From: JAKQHY01 sp034429475 | GTDB lineage: Bacteria > Chloroflexota > Anaerolineae > B4-G1 > SLSP01 | Assembly: GCA_034429475.1 (NCBI GenBank) | Contig: DAOUGD010000240.1 | Location: forward strand, 1-41,507 | Reading direction: 5' to 3' | Length of the DNA stretch: 41,507 nt | Shown: positions 16,155-24,354 of the stretch, in pieces | Position numbering within the stretch: the stretch's first letter is position 1 | Layout of the letters: each line of letters begins with the position of its first letter | Notes under the pieces: model-generated | What the model saw: the letters and a program-made list of their open reading frames with translations, nothing else | Databases searched by the model: none | What the model was told of the DNA's origin: nothing | Program-made: the position numbers and the translations under genes

Positions 16155-16913
16155 CTATTCTTTCTTGAGGCCAAATATCCCAAAAGGATCGGTGCGACGC
16201 ATATCCTCATAAATTGAAACCATCGCCCTGGCCTTGAAGAGTTTGCATTCGGATTGGCCGATGGTGCGAGTGCGGACCAGCCCCTGCCGCAACGCTTCCT
16301 CCCAAACCTTCAACCACGGATTGCCAGGGGTGCTGCCGTAGCCGATACCCCAACGATCCTGCGGATAATCCCGCAGAATGTCGGTCGGTACCTTAAAGCA
16401 CTCCCGAATTTCTTCCGGGATCGGCTCACTTTCGGCCAAATGCATGCTGGAACAGCGCCCTATGTCCACCCCCAGCAACAAGACCCAGCCGTCAATTTCA
16501 AGCAGATGCTTATAATTATGGCAATGCAGATGCGCATCGTGTCCCCAGGCACAGCCCCGGTGGAATTCAGTGCCGCAGACGACATCAGGCCGCTTGCGGA
16601 ACGTATCCGCCACGATCCCCAATCCGGTTCTTTCATCGGAATGGGGATCGAGGATGCGGACTTTCCAGGTGATGCCGCGCGCCTCTTCTTCTTCCGTGAG
16701 CGGAATCGGCGGGCTGACGGGATACGCCGACATCACCAGCGCGCCTTCCTCACTAACGACCTGCATCAGCGCCTCGATGACCGTCGTTGCGCTGCCTTTC
16801 ACCCAACCAAAGCTGCTGAGGGAGCTGTGGACTTCCACCGCGTCGCCGCGGCGCAAACCAAGGTCTCGCAGTCCTGCTGCGATATCTTTTTCTGTGACTG
16901 AAATTTTTTCCAT
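16155..16913 (-). CDS. AAC(3) family N-acetyltransferase
   Basis: A 252-residue member of the aminoglycoside 3-N-acetyltransferase (antibiotic_NAT) fold. Motifs: VEVHSSLSSFGWVKG (27-41), LVMSAYPVSP (about 58-67), ERTGLGIVADTFRKRPDVVCG (about 93-113), FHRGCAWGHDA (about 117-127; the histidines near the active site) and LLLGVDIGRCSSMHLAES. Many chromosomal members of this fold act on unknown amines rather than drugs, so resistance should not be assumed. No clear ribosome site is seen. The downstream neighbour across a short heptad repeat is the Hyi-like gene; upstream is the VOC gene. Confidence 0.82.
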   Translation of the reverse strand: MEKISVTEKDIAAGLRDLGLRRGDAVEVHSSLSSFGWVKGSATTVIEALMQVVSEEGALVMSAYPVSPPIPLTEEEEARGITWKVRILDPHSDERTGLGIVADTFRKRPDVVCGTEFHRGCAWGHDAHLHCHNYKHLLEIDGWVLLLGVDIGRCSSMHLAESEPIPEEIRECFKVPTDILRDYPQDRWGIGYGSTPGNPWLKVWEEALRQGLVRTRTIGQSECKLFKARAMVSIYEDMRRTDPFGIFGLKKE

Positions 16914-16927
16914 AGCTAAACTTCTTC

Positions 16928-17323
16928 TCAGGAAGACCCCTCTGGCCGATTGACCACTGCAAAGAAGTTGACGATGTTGCCGTCAGGATCGCGGAACCAG
17001 ACCGAACGCAGGCCCCACGGCTGCGTCGTCGGCGGTTTGACGATGGAGGCGCCCAGCGCCAGCAGGCGCGCGTATTCTTGATCTACGTCCTCCACCTCGA
17101 ACTCAATCACGACATTGCCTATTCCCGCACCCTGCATCGAGCCGGGCGCCATTTGCTCCATGCCTGCCGTGTGGAAGAGGGTCAGCGGCACGCCCACGGG
17201 TTCAAAGGCCACGAAGGTGTCGCTTTCTTCCGTCTGAACCTGGAACACATTCTGGTAGAAATCGCGCAGCCTGCGCACGTCCTGCGTGATGAGGCAGATA
17301 CTTCTGAATTGTCTTTTCGTCAT
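16928..17323 (-). CDS. VOC family protein (glyoxalase/dioxygenase fold)
   Basis: A 131-residue vicinal-oxygen-chelate protein. It shows the two beta-alpha-beta-beta-beta halves: SICLITQDVRRLRDFYQNVF (8-27) and NVVIEFEVEDVDQEYARLLA (about 70-89), ending with SVWFRDPDGNIVNFF (about 107-121). The final Glu ligand usual in glyoxalase I (LxEL) is replaced by VNFF, so it may not be a lyase; substrate unknown. AAGGAGG lies 4 bases before its ATG, inside the 3' end of the serine hydrolase gene, and the ATGA overlap with that gene indicates co-translation. Confidence 0.85.
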   Translation of the reverse strand: MTKRQFRSICLITQDVRRLRDFYQNVFQVQTEESDTFVAFEPVGVPLTLFHTAGMEQMAPGSMQGAGIGNVVIEFEVEDVDQEYARLLALGASIVKPPTTQPWGLRSVWFRDPDGNIVNFFAVVNRPEGSS

Positions 17324-18357
17324 TTTACCTCCTTGAGGGCTTTATACACGTCCGCCAACACCGGCCACGCGCCCTCGGTCGTGTTGGAGAGCACGGTGAC
17401 GAGCGTATCGGTGGCGCGAATGACGCCGGATCGCATCGAAACGCCCGCATCGCAGCCGATAATGTAGGGTTCGCGGCCCCGGTCGTCTCCATCGTGAATC
17501 CAGATACCGTGCCCGTAATGCTCGTGGGGGCCTTCGCTTTCCACCTTCGCGTAGGGTTGGGTGTACACTTCCACCAACTCCTGGGAAAGAAGTCGGTAGC
17601 CCCAGAACGCATCCCACAGCCGGGCGAGGTCGTGCGTCGTCGTGTACGCGCCCCCGTCGGATGCGCCGATGATGGGCAGGTTGTAGACGTTGGTTCGCCA
17701 TTCCCTCTCGCCTTCCTCGACGTAGCCAAACGCGGTGTTCTCGGGCAGCTTGTTCATCGCGAAGTAGCCGGAGCGCGTCATCCCGGCGGGCACGAAAATC
17801 TCCTGGGTGACGAAATCCCGGTACGGCATCCCGGCAACCTCTTCGATGACCACGCCCAGCAGAATGTACCCGCCGTTGGAATAGGAGAAGCGCGCGCCGG
17901 GCGCGAACTTCATATCTTCGTCGGGGAAGACGGGCAGGTAATCCTTTGGTCCGCGCAGCTCAGACCACGGGATGGCAACGGTGAAATTGTCGAAATCGGT
18001 GAACTTCTCCTCGTCGTAATAATCCGGGATGCCCGACGTGTGCGTCAACAACTGCCGGATGGTGATCTCCTTCGAGTAACGCGGGAAGTTCCAGGGGACG
18101 CATTCGGCGACTTTGGTATCAAGCGCCAGCTTCTCCGCCTCAATCAGCTTGCCGATAGCCAACGCGGTGAAGAACTTCGTGCCGGACGCGATCCCAAAGC
18201 GGGTATCGAGGGCGTTCGCGCGCCGGTTGGCGCGATCCGCGTATCCGGCGGCCCTTTCATATAAAACTCGTCCGTTTTGGCGGACATAGACGACGCCAGA
18301 GAAGGCGTTCTTTTCGATGGACGTGTCCAGAATTTGATCAAGATGGAGCAGAATCAT
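17320..18357 (-). CDS. Serine hydrolase, beta-lactamase class C/esterase fold
   Basis: A 345-residue penicillin-binding-protein-like serine hydrolase. The nucleophile motif is SGTK (Ser58, Lys61) and the second motif is YSN (159-161), followed by GGYILLG. A third-motif equivalent (HxG/KTG) is likely in EHYGHGIWIH or YIIGCDAG near 280-310. No signal peptide is seen, so it may be cytoplasmic, as for EstB-type esterases. Natural substrates of these chromosomal family members are mostly unknown (esters or D-amino peptides). AAAGGAAA precedes the ATG by 6 bases. It is co-translated with the VOC gene and lies 11 bases downstream of ogt. Confidence 0.87.
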   Translation of the reverse strand: MILLHLDQILDTSIEKNAFSGVVYVRQNGRVLYERAAGYADRANRRANALDTRFGIASGTKFFTALAIGKLIEAEKLALDTKVAECVPWNFPRYSKEITIRQLLTHTSGIPDYYDEEKFTDFDNFTVAIPWSELRGPKDYLPVFPDEDMKFAPGARFSYSNGGYILLGVVIEEVAGMPYRDFVTQEIFVPAGMTRSGYFAMNKLPENTAFGYVEEGEREWRTNVYNLPIIGASDGGAYTTTHDLARLWDAFWGYRLLSQELVEVYTQPYAKVESEGPHEHYGHGIWIHDGDDRGREPYIIGCDAGVSMRSGVIRATDTLVTVLSNTTEGAWPVLADVYKALKEVK

Positions 18358-18368
18358 AGGATTTCCTT

Positions 18369-18929
18369 TCAGTAGTAAACTTGCCGCAGCGCCACTTTCC
18401 CCGCCGGCGAAAACGTCAGCCCCTCGCGTTCAAGCAGCGTGCGCTTCATAGCCGCGCCGCCCTGGTAGCCGCCCAAAGCCCCGTCGGCGCGGATGGCGCG
18501 GTGGCAGGGAATCAGAATTGGAAAAGGATTGCGCGCGAGTGCGTTCCCGACAGCCCGCGCGCCGCCGGGAACGCCCAGATGCGCAGCGATCCGGTTGTAG
18601 GTGCTCACCCAACCGCGTGGAATCTGGTGCTCTGCCCGTAGAACGCGCTGCTGAAAAGCCGAGCACGTCTCCAGCGCCGCCCAGGTCAACTCAAAATCGA
18701 GCGCCTCGCCTTCGAGAAAGCGCTGCATTCGTTCCCCCAGATCGGCCATGATGGGATTGGAGCCGGGCCGGACGTTTCCCCACACTGTGCGCACGCGATC
18801 TTCGGCTTGCGCCTGGGCGTTGGAAAGAAAGATGCGCTGAATGCGCGGCCCGGCTTTGTTCTCTTCCCAGACGAGGCTGAACGGGCCAAAGGGGGAAACG
18901 TGGGTAGTGTAAAACAACTCTGATGTCAT
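18369..18929 (-). CDS. ogt: Methylated-DNA-[protein]-cysteine S-methyltransferase
   Basis: DNA repair protein that removes alkyl groups from O6-alkylguanine to its own cysteine. The 186-residue product has the C-terminal DNA-binding/acceptor domain complete: FQQRVLRAEHQIPRGWVSTYNRIA (helix-turn-helix), RAVGNALARNP (Asn-hinge and arginine finger region) and the acceptor motif IPCHR (Cys142). The N-terminal domain is short and divergent, as in Ogt. No ribosome site is evident before the ATG at 18929. It is 11 bases upstream of the serine hydrolase gene on the same strand. Confidence 0.93.
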   Translation of the reverse strand: MTSELFYTTHVSPFGPFSLVWEENKAGPRIQRIFLSNAQAQAEDRVRTVWGNVRPGSNPIMADLGERMQRFLEGEALDFELTWAALETCSAFQQRVLRAEHQIPRGWVSTYNRIAAHLGVPGGARAVGNALARNPFPILIPCHRAIRADGALGGYQGGAAMKRTLLEREGLTFSPAGKVALRQVYY

Positions 18930-18957
18930 TAACTGAACCTACGCAAACGTACACGAG

Positions 18958-19029
18958 TTCACCGCAGAGCGCGCAGAGCACGCGGAGATACTCTGGATAT
19001 TCAGCGGCCTCAGCGAACTCTGCGGTGAA
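18958..19029. repeat. Inverted CACCGCAGAG word repeat
   Basis: Arms ttcaccgcagag (18958-18969) and ctctgcggtgaa (19018-19029) are perfect 12-bp reverse complements. Between them are degraded copies (gcgcagagcacgcggag; cagcgaactctg). The right arm ends 10 bases before the stop of the second serine hydrolase (19040). From memory, similar CACCGCAGAG phrases occur between genes in many unrelated prokaryotes. Confidence 0.7.
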
Positions 19030-19039
19030 AATTCTTATC

Positions 19040-20476
19040 TTACTTCAAGTGTCCCACCAGTTCCGGCCATTCTGTCGGCCCGAAGCTGACGTTCTGCTTG
19101 AAGTTGAACGTCAGTTGCCCCTCGTCAAAGCGGCAGGTCAGCGTCGCGCAGAAAGGCGTCTCGTAGAAATAAACCTTTGCCGTGAAGGTCGCCCCGTCCG
19201 TCCACGCGCCGCTGGCCGCGATGCGCCCTACCAACTCCCAGCCGAGCTGTGCCTCACCCTTGACCCACGCGCCCTGCCCGCACGCGATGCGCTGCGCGCC
19301 CCGCGCGTTGTGGAGTGTGATCATCGCCCCATCCGTACCAAACTCGCAGGTGACGGACTTCAATTTGGGGATATTCTTCTCAAAGACAAAGCGCTTTCCC
19401 GTCACGCGCGCCGCCATCGGCGAAGTGGTTTCCCCCGCGACCGGCGGCAACACCAGCCCTGCCAGCTTCTGTTTCAAAGCCGCGTGCGCTGCGCCATTTT
19501 CGGGGAGCGGGGTGGGCTGCATGGCCGGCAACAACTGCGTCCAGAGCCGGGTCATCACCCCTTGCATGTCGTTTGTGCCGGACGTGATGGCGACCACAGC
19601 GTCCTGGTCGGGCATGACAATGCAGTATTGGCCGAACGCCCCGTCGCCGCGATACACGTTCTGCGGCTGGCAGCGCCAGAATTGATAGCCGTAACCCTGC
19701 ACCCAGTCGGGGCTGGGGTTGGGCGCGTTGTCAACGTGGTATCGGGTGGCCTCTTCCACCCACGCTTCGGGCAGGATGCGCTGGCCGTTCCACACGCCTT
19801 TCTGCAAGTACATCTGCCCGAATTTGGCGATGTCCTCTGTCTTGACGTTCAGCCCGAAGCCGCCGGTGTTGATGCCACGCGGGCAGGTCTCCCACGTGGC
19901 GCCTTCAATGCCCAGCGGATCGAAGAGGCGCGGCTGCAAATACTCCAGCAGCGTCATCCCGGTCAGCTTTTGCACGATGGCCGACAGCATATACGTCGCG
20001 CCGGTGTTGTAGAGAAAGTGTGTCCCCGGCTTGAATTTCACGGGCCGCGCCAGGAAGGCTTTCGCCCAGTTCCCGTCCCGCCGCCGGAAGAAGTATCCCA
20101 TCGTGTCCTCCGCGTGCCCGGTGGACATGGAGAGCAAATGGCGGACGCGCATCGCCGCCAGATTACGGCTCGCTTCCTTCGGGGCGTCCTCCGGGAAGAA
20201 GGACAACACGGGGTCGTCCACCGACAGCCGCCCTTCCGCCACCGCCAGTCCGACGCCGGTGGACGTGAAGCTCTTGCTCAGCGAGTACAGCATGTGCGGG
20301 TACTCCGGCGCGTAGGGCGACCACCACCCCTGCGCCACCACATGCCCGTGCCGCAGCACCATCAGGCTGTGCAGACTGTCAATGTCGCGTTCCAGCGCCT
20401 CCACCAACGCGAGAATCGCCGCCGACGAAATTCCTTGCGCCTCCGGGGCGCTGTACTGCAATGGATTCGTTGTCAT
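19040..20476 (-). CDS. Serine hydrolase, beta-lactamase-related (class C fold)
   Basis: A 478-residue hydrolase; the catalytic domain is about residues 10-340. The nucleophile motif is SLSK (Ser65, Lys68) and the second motif tyrosine is in FLYNTGATYML (Tyr156). DQDAVVAITSGTNDMQGVM near 300-320 marks the end of the domain, and about 100 further residues form a beta-rich C-terminal extension (SVTCEFGTDGAMITLHN, GRIAASGAWTDGATFTAKV) typical of the larger lipocalin-like-tailed members. No signal peptide is visible. AGGAGG lies 6 bases before the ATG at 20476. The substrate is unknown. It is not a recent copy of the 17320-18357 gene, with which it shares only the catalytic motifs. Confidence 0.87.
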   Translation of the reverse strand: MTTNPLQYSAPEAQGISSAAILALVEALERDIDSLHSLMVLRHGHVVAQGWWSPYAPEYPHMLYSLSKSFTSTGVGLAVAEGRLSVDDPVLSFFPEDAPKEASRNLAAMRVRHLLSMSTGHAEDTMGYFFRRRDGNWAKAFLARPVKFKPGTHFLYNTGATYMLSAIVQKLTGMTLLEYLQPRLFDPLGIEGATWETCPRGINTGGFGLNVKTEDIAKFGQMYLQKGVWNGQRILPEAWVEEATRYHVDNAPNPSPDWVQGYGYQFWRCQPQNVYRGDGAFGQYCIVMPDQDAVVAITSGTNDMQGVMTRLWTQLLPAMQPTPLPENGAAHAALKQKLAGLVLPPVAGETTSPMAARVTGKRFVFEKNIPKLKSVTCEFGTDGAMITLHNARGAQRIACGQGAWVKGEAQLGWELVGRIAASGAWTDGATFTAKVYFYETPFCATLTCRFDEGQLTFNFKQNVSFGPTEWPELVGHLK

Positions 20477-20527
20477 TCATAGCCTCCTGAGAAATGGCCG
20501 CTGAAGCGGCAGTTTTAAAAGTGCGTA

Positions 20528-20557
20528 TTTGGGCGGACGGTGTACCGTCCGCCCAAA
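20528..20557. terminator. GC-rich palindrome after MFS gene, possible terminator
   Basis: Arms 20528-20541 and 20544-20557 are perfect 14-bp reverse complements with ACGG-TGT-ACCGT at the centre. On the minus strand it follows the MFS stop (20578) by 20 bases and is followed by acgcacttttaaaa, a weak T run. A similar ACGG...TACCGT core with different flanks is seen at 27610-27653. Either an intrinsic terminator or a copy of the window's intergenic hairpin family. Confidence 0.5.
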
Positions 20558-20577
20558 CACCCTTTTGTTTCCGGCCC

Positions 20578-21735
20578 TCAGGCCGTTTTTTCTTTTAACT
20601 GTGGCGTTCCTAACAGCCCCAACACCAGACACGCCACTCCGACCACGCCGAACATCGGCTGCATCCCGATGGTGTCGGCCAGCATCCCGCTGAGCCACGG
20701 CCCGGCGAACATGCCGATGGCGTAGATGGCCTGGAACAGACCCATCGCGGTCGCGCGCTGCGTCTCATCCACGTAGCGGATACTCAGCCCCATCAACACC
20801 GAGTAGCTGACCCCTGTGACCAGGCCCAGGATGATTTGCGAGGCAAAGATGGCTGGCAGGCCCTGGGCAAACGCTAACAGTCCCATCGCAACGAGCATCC
20901 CCACAAAACTCCACACGATGGGGCGCGTTGCTCCCCACCGCTTGACGACCGGCGCCGCGCCGAAATTACCCACCATCACTACGCCGATGTTCATACTGGT
21001 CAGCAGGCTTAGCGTGTCGCCGGTTGCGCCGAACTGCTCCGCCAGGAGCGGCGTGAAGGTGAACGTCGCCGTCCACGCCGCGTACTGCATCACGGTGCAG
21101 AGCAGCGAGGGAACCAGCACGTCCGGGCGGAGCATCAGCTTGCCGAGGCCGCCCAGGGTGGGGGCGCGGGAAGGACGCGGCGTTTCCCGCGCCGGCGCCA
21201 ATGCCAGCATGGCCGCCGCCGCCGTCCCCGCCGCCGCGAAGAAAGCCAGCGGATAGCCGCCCCACCGATTCAACGCGCCGGTGACGCCCGTGGCGAACAT
21301 CCGCGCCACGGAATTGACGCCCGACAGGAGTGCCGACGCGCGCACCGCTTCCTCCGGCGGGAACTCGCTGTTGTAGGCGACCACCAGCAGCACCCACACG
21401 CTCGCCGCAAAGCCGGTGAGCGCGCGCCCGATGAGCAGGCCGCCCGCGCTGTCCGCCGTCGCCATCAGCAGCGCGCCCAGCCCGGACAGCGCGAAGCCGC
21501 CGAGGATGAACGGCTTGCGGCGGCCTGCCCAATCGGCGGCGATGCCGAGCGGAAAGCGGGCCACTGCTTGCCACAGCCCGTACATCGAGAGAATCGTCCC
21601 AACTTGCGCCAGGTCCGCCACCTTCGACTTGGCGTAGACGGGCAAGGTCGGCATATAAAGGTACATCGAAATCCAATAGAGGGAAACCACCCCGATGTAA
21701 AGCCAGCGTCGCGCCGAGGATGAAGAGGATGCCAT
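20578..21735 (-). CDS. MFS transporter
   Basis: A 385-residue integral membrane protein with about 12 predicted helices. The family A-loop is ADWAGRRKPFIL (about 67-78), between helices 2 and 3, and the corresponding loop of the second half is near VVKRWGATRPIVW. Helix pairs such as FALSGLGALLMATADSAGGLLIGRALTGFA fit the DHA1/drug-sugar exporter group, but the substrate cannot be assigned. AGGAG lies 7 bases before the ATG. The next upstream gene is the FAD oxidoreductase, across a 12-heptad tract. A second, different MFS transporter is at 33634. Confidence 0.88.
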   Translation of the reverse strand: MASSSSSARRWLYIGVVSLYWISMYLYMPTLPVYAKSKVADLAQVGTILSMYGLWQAVARFPLGIAADWAGRRKPFILGGFALSGLGALLMATADSAGGLLIGRALTGFAASVWVLLVVAYNSEFPPEEAVRASALLSGVNSVARMFATGVTGALNRWGGYPLAFFAAAGTAAAAMLALAPARETPRPSRAPTLGGLGKLMLRPDVLVPSLLCTVMQYAAWTATFTFTPLLAEQFGATGDTLSLLTSMNIGVVMVGNFGAAPVVKRWGATRPIVWSFVGMLVAMGLLAFAQGLPAIFASQIILGLVTGVSYSVLMGLSIRYVDETQRATAMGLFQAIYAIGMFAGPWLSGMLADTIGMQPMFGVVGVACLVLGLLGTPQLKEKTA

Positions 21736-21755
21736 GATGAACTCCTGAGTGAAAG

Positions 21756-21839
21756 AAATAGGGAATAGGGAATAGGGAATAGGAAATAGGAAAATAAGAA
21801 ATGGGGACTAGGGACTGGGGATTAGGGAGTGGAGATCAA
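21756..21839. repeat. Twelve-heptad tract, GAATAGG to GGACTAG words
   Basis: Twelve 7-bp units in unbroken register: aaatagg, gaatagg three times, aaatagg, aaaataa, gaaatgg, ggactag, ggactgg, ggattag, ggagtgg, agatcaa. The word drifts from an AT-rich to a G-rich form without losing frame. It abuts the stop codon of the FAD oxidoreductase (21840). The G-rich word recurs at 41461-41507. Tract length (84 bp) equals that at 25083-25166. Confidence 0.85.
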
Positions 21840-23102
21840 TTAGTCTCCCCCGCTCCCCCTCTCCCTTTCTCCTCTTCTCCCCCGCTCCCCCGCTCCCCCT
21901 CCCGTTTGCCGGATGTGATAGGGCAGTCCCTTCTGATCAAGCACAGCCTGGATATCGGTGGCCGGGAGGACGTCGGGGGTGATGCCGCGCTGCACGGCCA
22001 ATGTCGCGGCGACGCCGGCGATCTGGCCGGTGAGCGCCGCCGGCGGGATGACGCGCATGACTTCCCAGGCGTCGCCTTCGGCGGAGATGCAGCGCCCGGC
22101 AGCGAGCAACCCCGTCACGCCCTGCGGGACGAGCGCGCCATAGGGGATTTCCCACACGGGGCCGGCCTTGCGCCAATCCGGGGAGAGGCCCACGGACGTG
22201 GGAACGTGGACGCCGTCCTGGTTGTCCGTCATTGTCTCTTGCCCGGCGATGCGGCGCGTGGTGCGGAATTGCGCCATGGCGGGCAGCGTGACCGGGAACA
22301 GCGTGTGACGCTCTGCCTTGCCCGCCGCGTACTGCGCCGCGTAAGCCTCGCGCAGCAGGCGGCGACCTTCCAACACAAAGCGCGTCACGTCCGCGCCGTC
22401 GGCGCCGTGGAACTTGGGCATGTCCGGCGGATGGCGTCGCCCATCCGCATCCGCGCCGACGTGGACGACATCCAGCAGCGACGCCGTTTCCGGCTGCGCG
22501 GCGGCCTTCTGCGCGCGCGCCAGCGAGGTCTGTAGCGCCCACAGCGAGAGCCAGTTGTCCGTCTCCACGCACGCCGCGCCGCCGCGATAGGCTACGTCGG
22601 CGTCGCCGGTGGCGTCAATCACGCACGCCGCCCGCAGGACGCCGCGCCCGCTCTTGTTTTCGACCTCCACGCCGGCCACACGCGCGCCCTCCAGCGCCGC
22701 CGCGCACACCAGCGTGTCGAGCCACAGGTCAACGCCCGCGTGCGCCAGCGCTTCATCCAACGCCAGAACGAAGGAGGCCGGCGAGAAGATCACGCGATAC
22801 CGTCGGGCTTCTTCTTTGGGCGCGTCGCCGCGCCAACCTGCGGGCACGTCGCCGGGGCCGTACTTGAGACTGAGGTGCAGCAGTTCCTCGGCGATGCCGT
22901 GGATGACCTGGCGCCCGCACCCATCGCACAGCGGCAGGTAGATGTTGATCAGCCCCGTCGTCGCCAGCCCGCCGACCAGCACGGTTTTCTCGACGAGCGC
23001 CGTCTTCAGCCCGGCGCGCGCGCACTCCAACGCGGCGGCCACGCCGGCCACGCCCGCGCCCGCCACGAGAACGTCATAGATCTTCAGAAAGTTCATGCCC
23101 AT
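21840..23102 (-). CDS. FAD-dependent oxidoreductase (FAD_oxidored/PF12831-like)
   Basis: A 420-residue flavoprotein from the ATG at 23102 (or 23096). The N-terminal dinucleotide-binding motif is VLVAGAGVAGVAAALECARAG, followed by GGLATTGLINIYLPLCDGCGRQV, which is typical of the PF12831 family. VIDATGDADVAYRGGA and LLAAGRCISAEGDAWEVMRVIPPA mark the second FAD contacts. Members are often found beside sugar and aldolase genes; substrate unknown. The last 20 residues (Gly/Arg/Glu-rich, GERGRRGERERGSGGD) are encoded by a pyrimidine-rich repeat and are probably an acquired tail. The start overlaps the histidine kinase 3' end by about 25 bases, with only a weak ribosome site. Confidence 0.85.
   Translation of the reverse strand: MGMNFLKIYDVLVAGAGVAGVAAALECARAGLKTALVEKTVLVGGLATTGLINIYLPLCDGCGRQVIHGIAEELLHLSLKYGPGDVPAGWRGDAPKEEARRYRVIFSPASFVLALDEALAHAGVDLWLDTLVCAAALEGARVAGVEVENKSGRGVLRAACVIDATGDADVAYRGGAACVETDNWLSLWALQTSLARAQKAAAQPETASLLDVVHVGADADGRRHPPDMPKFHGADGADVTRFVLEGRRLLREAYAAQYAAGKAERHTLFPVTLPAMAQFRTTRRIAGQETMTDNQDGVHVPTSVGLSPDWRKAGPVWEIPYGALVPQGVTGLLAAGRCISAEGDAWEVMRVIPPAALTGQIAGVAATLAVQRGITPDVLPATDIQAVLDQKGLPYHIRQTGGGAGERGRRGERERGSGGD
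21844..21905. repeat. Pyrimidine-rich CCCCGCTCCCC repeat overlapping a gene end
   Basis: A C/T-only-like stretch built of gctcccc and ctcccc words spaced 7-8 bases. It is read on the minus strand as the Gly/Arg/Glu-rich C-terminal tail of the FAD oxidoreductase and lies next to the purine-rich heptad tract at 21756-21839, with which it is loosely complementary (GGGGA against TCCCC). Confidence 0.65.
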
Positions 23103-24354
23103 CTTTGGAAAGTTCAAAAGGCGAAGCGCCGAATTTTTCCTTCTCAAAGTGGATCACGGCCACTGCGCCATGGTCGTTGTGCAGGCTTAGCGTGCCGTGC
23201 AGCGTCGTGACCACAATGCGTTGGATCAGGTATAGCCCCACGTTGAAGCGTCCCTCGTGCAAAATGGCGTCGGGATAGCCTGGCCCATTGTCCCGATAGA
23301 TGATTTCCACCGTGTGATCCGGGGCTTCGATGGCAACGTCAACGCGCCCTGGGGGGTGCGCGGTGTGCGCGTGAGCGGCGACATTGGCCGCCAACTCACT
23401 GATGACGAGCGCCAGATGATTGGCCTGTCGCGGCGAAACGCTCACCTCGGTAGGGGTTACGTTGATCTCAAATTTGTGCGTGGTCAGGTGCGTATTGAGC
23501 GTTTGCCGGGTCAATCGCATGATTAACTCTTGCAAATTCACGGGCGTCCAGGAATTTGCGGATAATATCTTGTGGACTTCGGCCAGGGCGGCTATGCGCT
23601 GTTCCAGTCTATCCAGCGCCGGCCCAATGATTTGTCTCGCGCTTTCCGGCGCAAAACGCCGTTCGGTGTGCAGCAGTCCGATGATCGCCATGAGGTTGTT
23701 CCCTACCCGGTGGTTGACCTCGTGCAGCAGTTGCGATTTAATGACGGCGTTTTGCTGCACCTGCTCGCGCAGTTGCGCCTGGTGAATCGCTATCGCCAGA
23801 GAGGCTGCAATTTCTCGGGCAATTTCCAGGCGGGATTCGGTGAAGAAATGGGGGGTTGCTGATCCCAAATTGAGCGTTCCAACCAATTTCCCCTGAGTCA
23901 GCAGCGGGACGTTGATGTAAGAGCGCATCCCCTCATCGTAGAAGTATTGGTGTATCGGCGACCGCGTTGGCATTTGGGCCATATCCGGCACACTTTGTAT
24001 CTGCCCGGCGGCCAGCCCTGCAATATTGAAAGCCTCCCATCCCCCCAGGGTGATTTCGAGTTCCGGCACCCGTTGCCCCCGCGAATAAGTGATCAGCCCC
24101 TGCATTTGTCGGCGTTCCAGATCGAACACTATCACGCTGGAAAGCAAACTGGGAATGAGCGGCTGCAAGTGGGCCAGCGCCGCCTGCGCAATGGCCTGGG
24201 GCGACTGCGCTGCCAGAATCGCCCGATCAATCTCGTGGAGAATTTCCAGGCGTTCCGCATACGCACGCAAAACCGTTTCACTTCCTTGCACAGCCTGGGC
24301 ATTGTTACGGGCTTGCTTCCGGGCTAGGTAACGCTGCTTAATCTTGACCCACAT
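23074..24354 (-). CDS. GAF-domain sensor histidine kinase (HisKA_2 / HWE-like type)
   Basis: A 426-residue cytoplasmic kinase from the ATG at 24354, whose TG overlaps the TGA stop of the RraA-like gene (TGATG); longer starts would lie wholly within that gene. A GAF domain spans about residues 35-195 (AYAERLEILHEIDRAILA...INVPLLTQGKLVGTLNLG). The phosphoacceptor is in LLHEVNHRVGNNLMAI (His215). The ATPase domain has the N box ELAANVAAHAH (Asn324), the DNGPGYPD box (355-362) and VGLYLIQRIV. No membrane helix or response regulator is present, so the output is unknown. Its coupling to metabolic genes on both sides is unusual. Confidence 0.88.
   Translation of the reverse strand: MWVKIKQRYLARKQARNNAQAVQGSETVLRAYAERLEILHEIDRAILAAQSPQAIAQAALAHLQPLIPSLLSSVIVFDLERRQMQGLITYSRGQRVPELEITLGGWEAFNIAGLAAGQIQSVPDMAQMPTRSPIHQYFYDEGMRSYINVPLLTQGKLVGTLNLGSATPHFFTESRLEIAREIAASLAIAIHQAQLREQVQQNAVIKSQLLHEVNHRVGNNLMAIIGLLHTERRFAPESARQIIGPALDRLEQRIAALAEVHKILSANSWTPVNLQELIMRLTRQTLNTHLTTHKFEINVTPTEVSVSPRQANHLALVISELAANVAAHAHTAHPPGRVDVAIEAPDHTVEIIYRDNGPGYPDAILHEGRFNVGLYLIQRIVVTTLHGTLSLHNDHGAVAVIHFEKEKFGASPFELSKDGHELSEDL

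Noticed and set aside
16155..16913. Aminoglycoside resistance determinant
   Set aside because: Fold membership alone does not show drug activity, and there is no mobile-element context.
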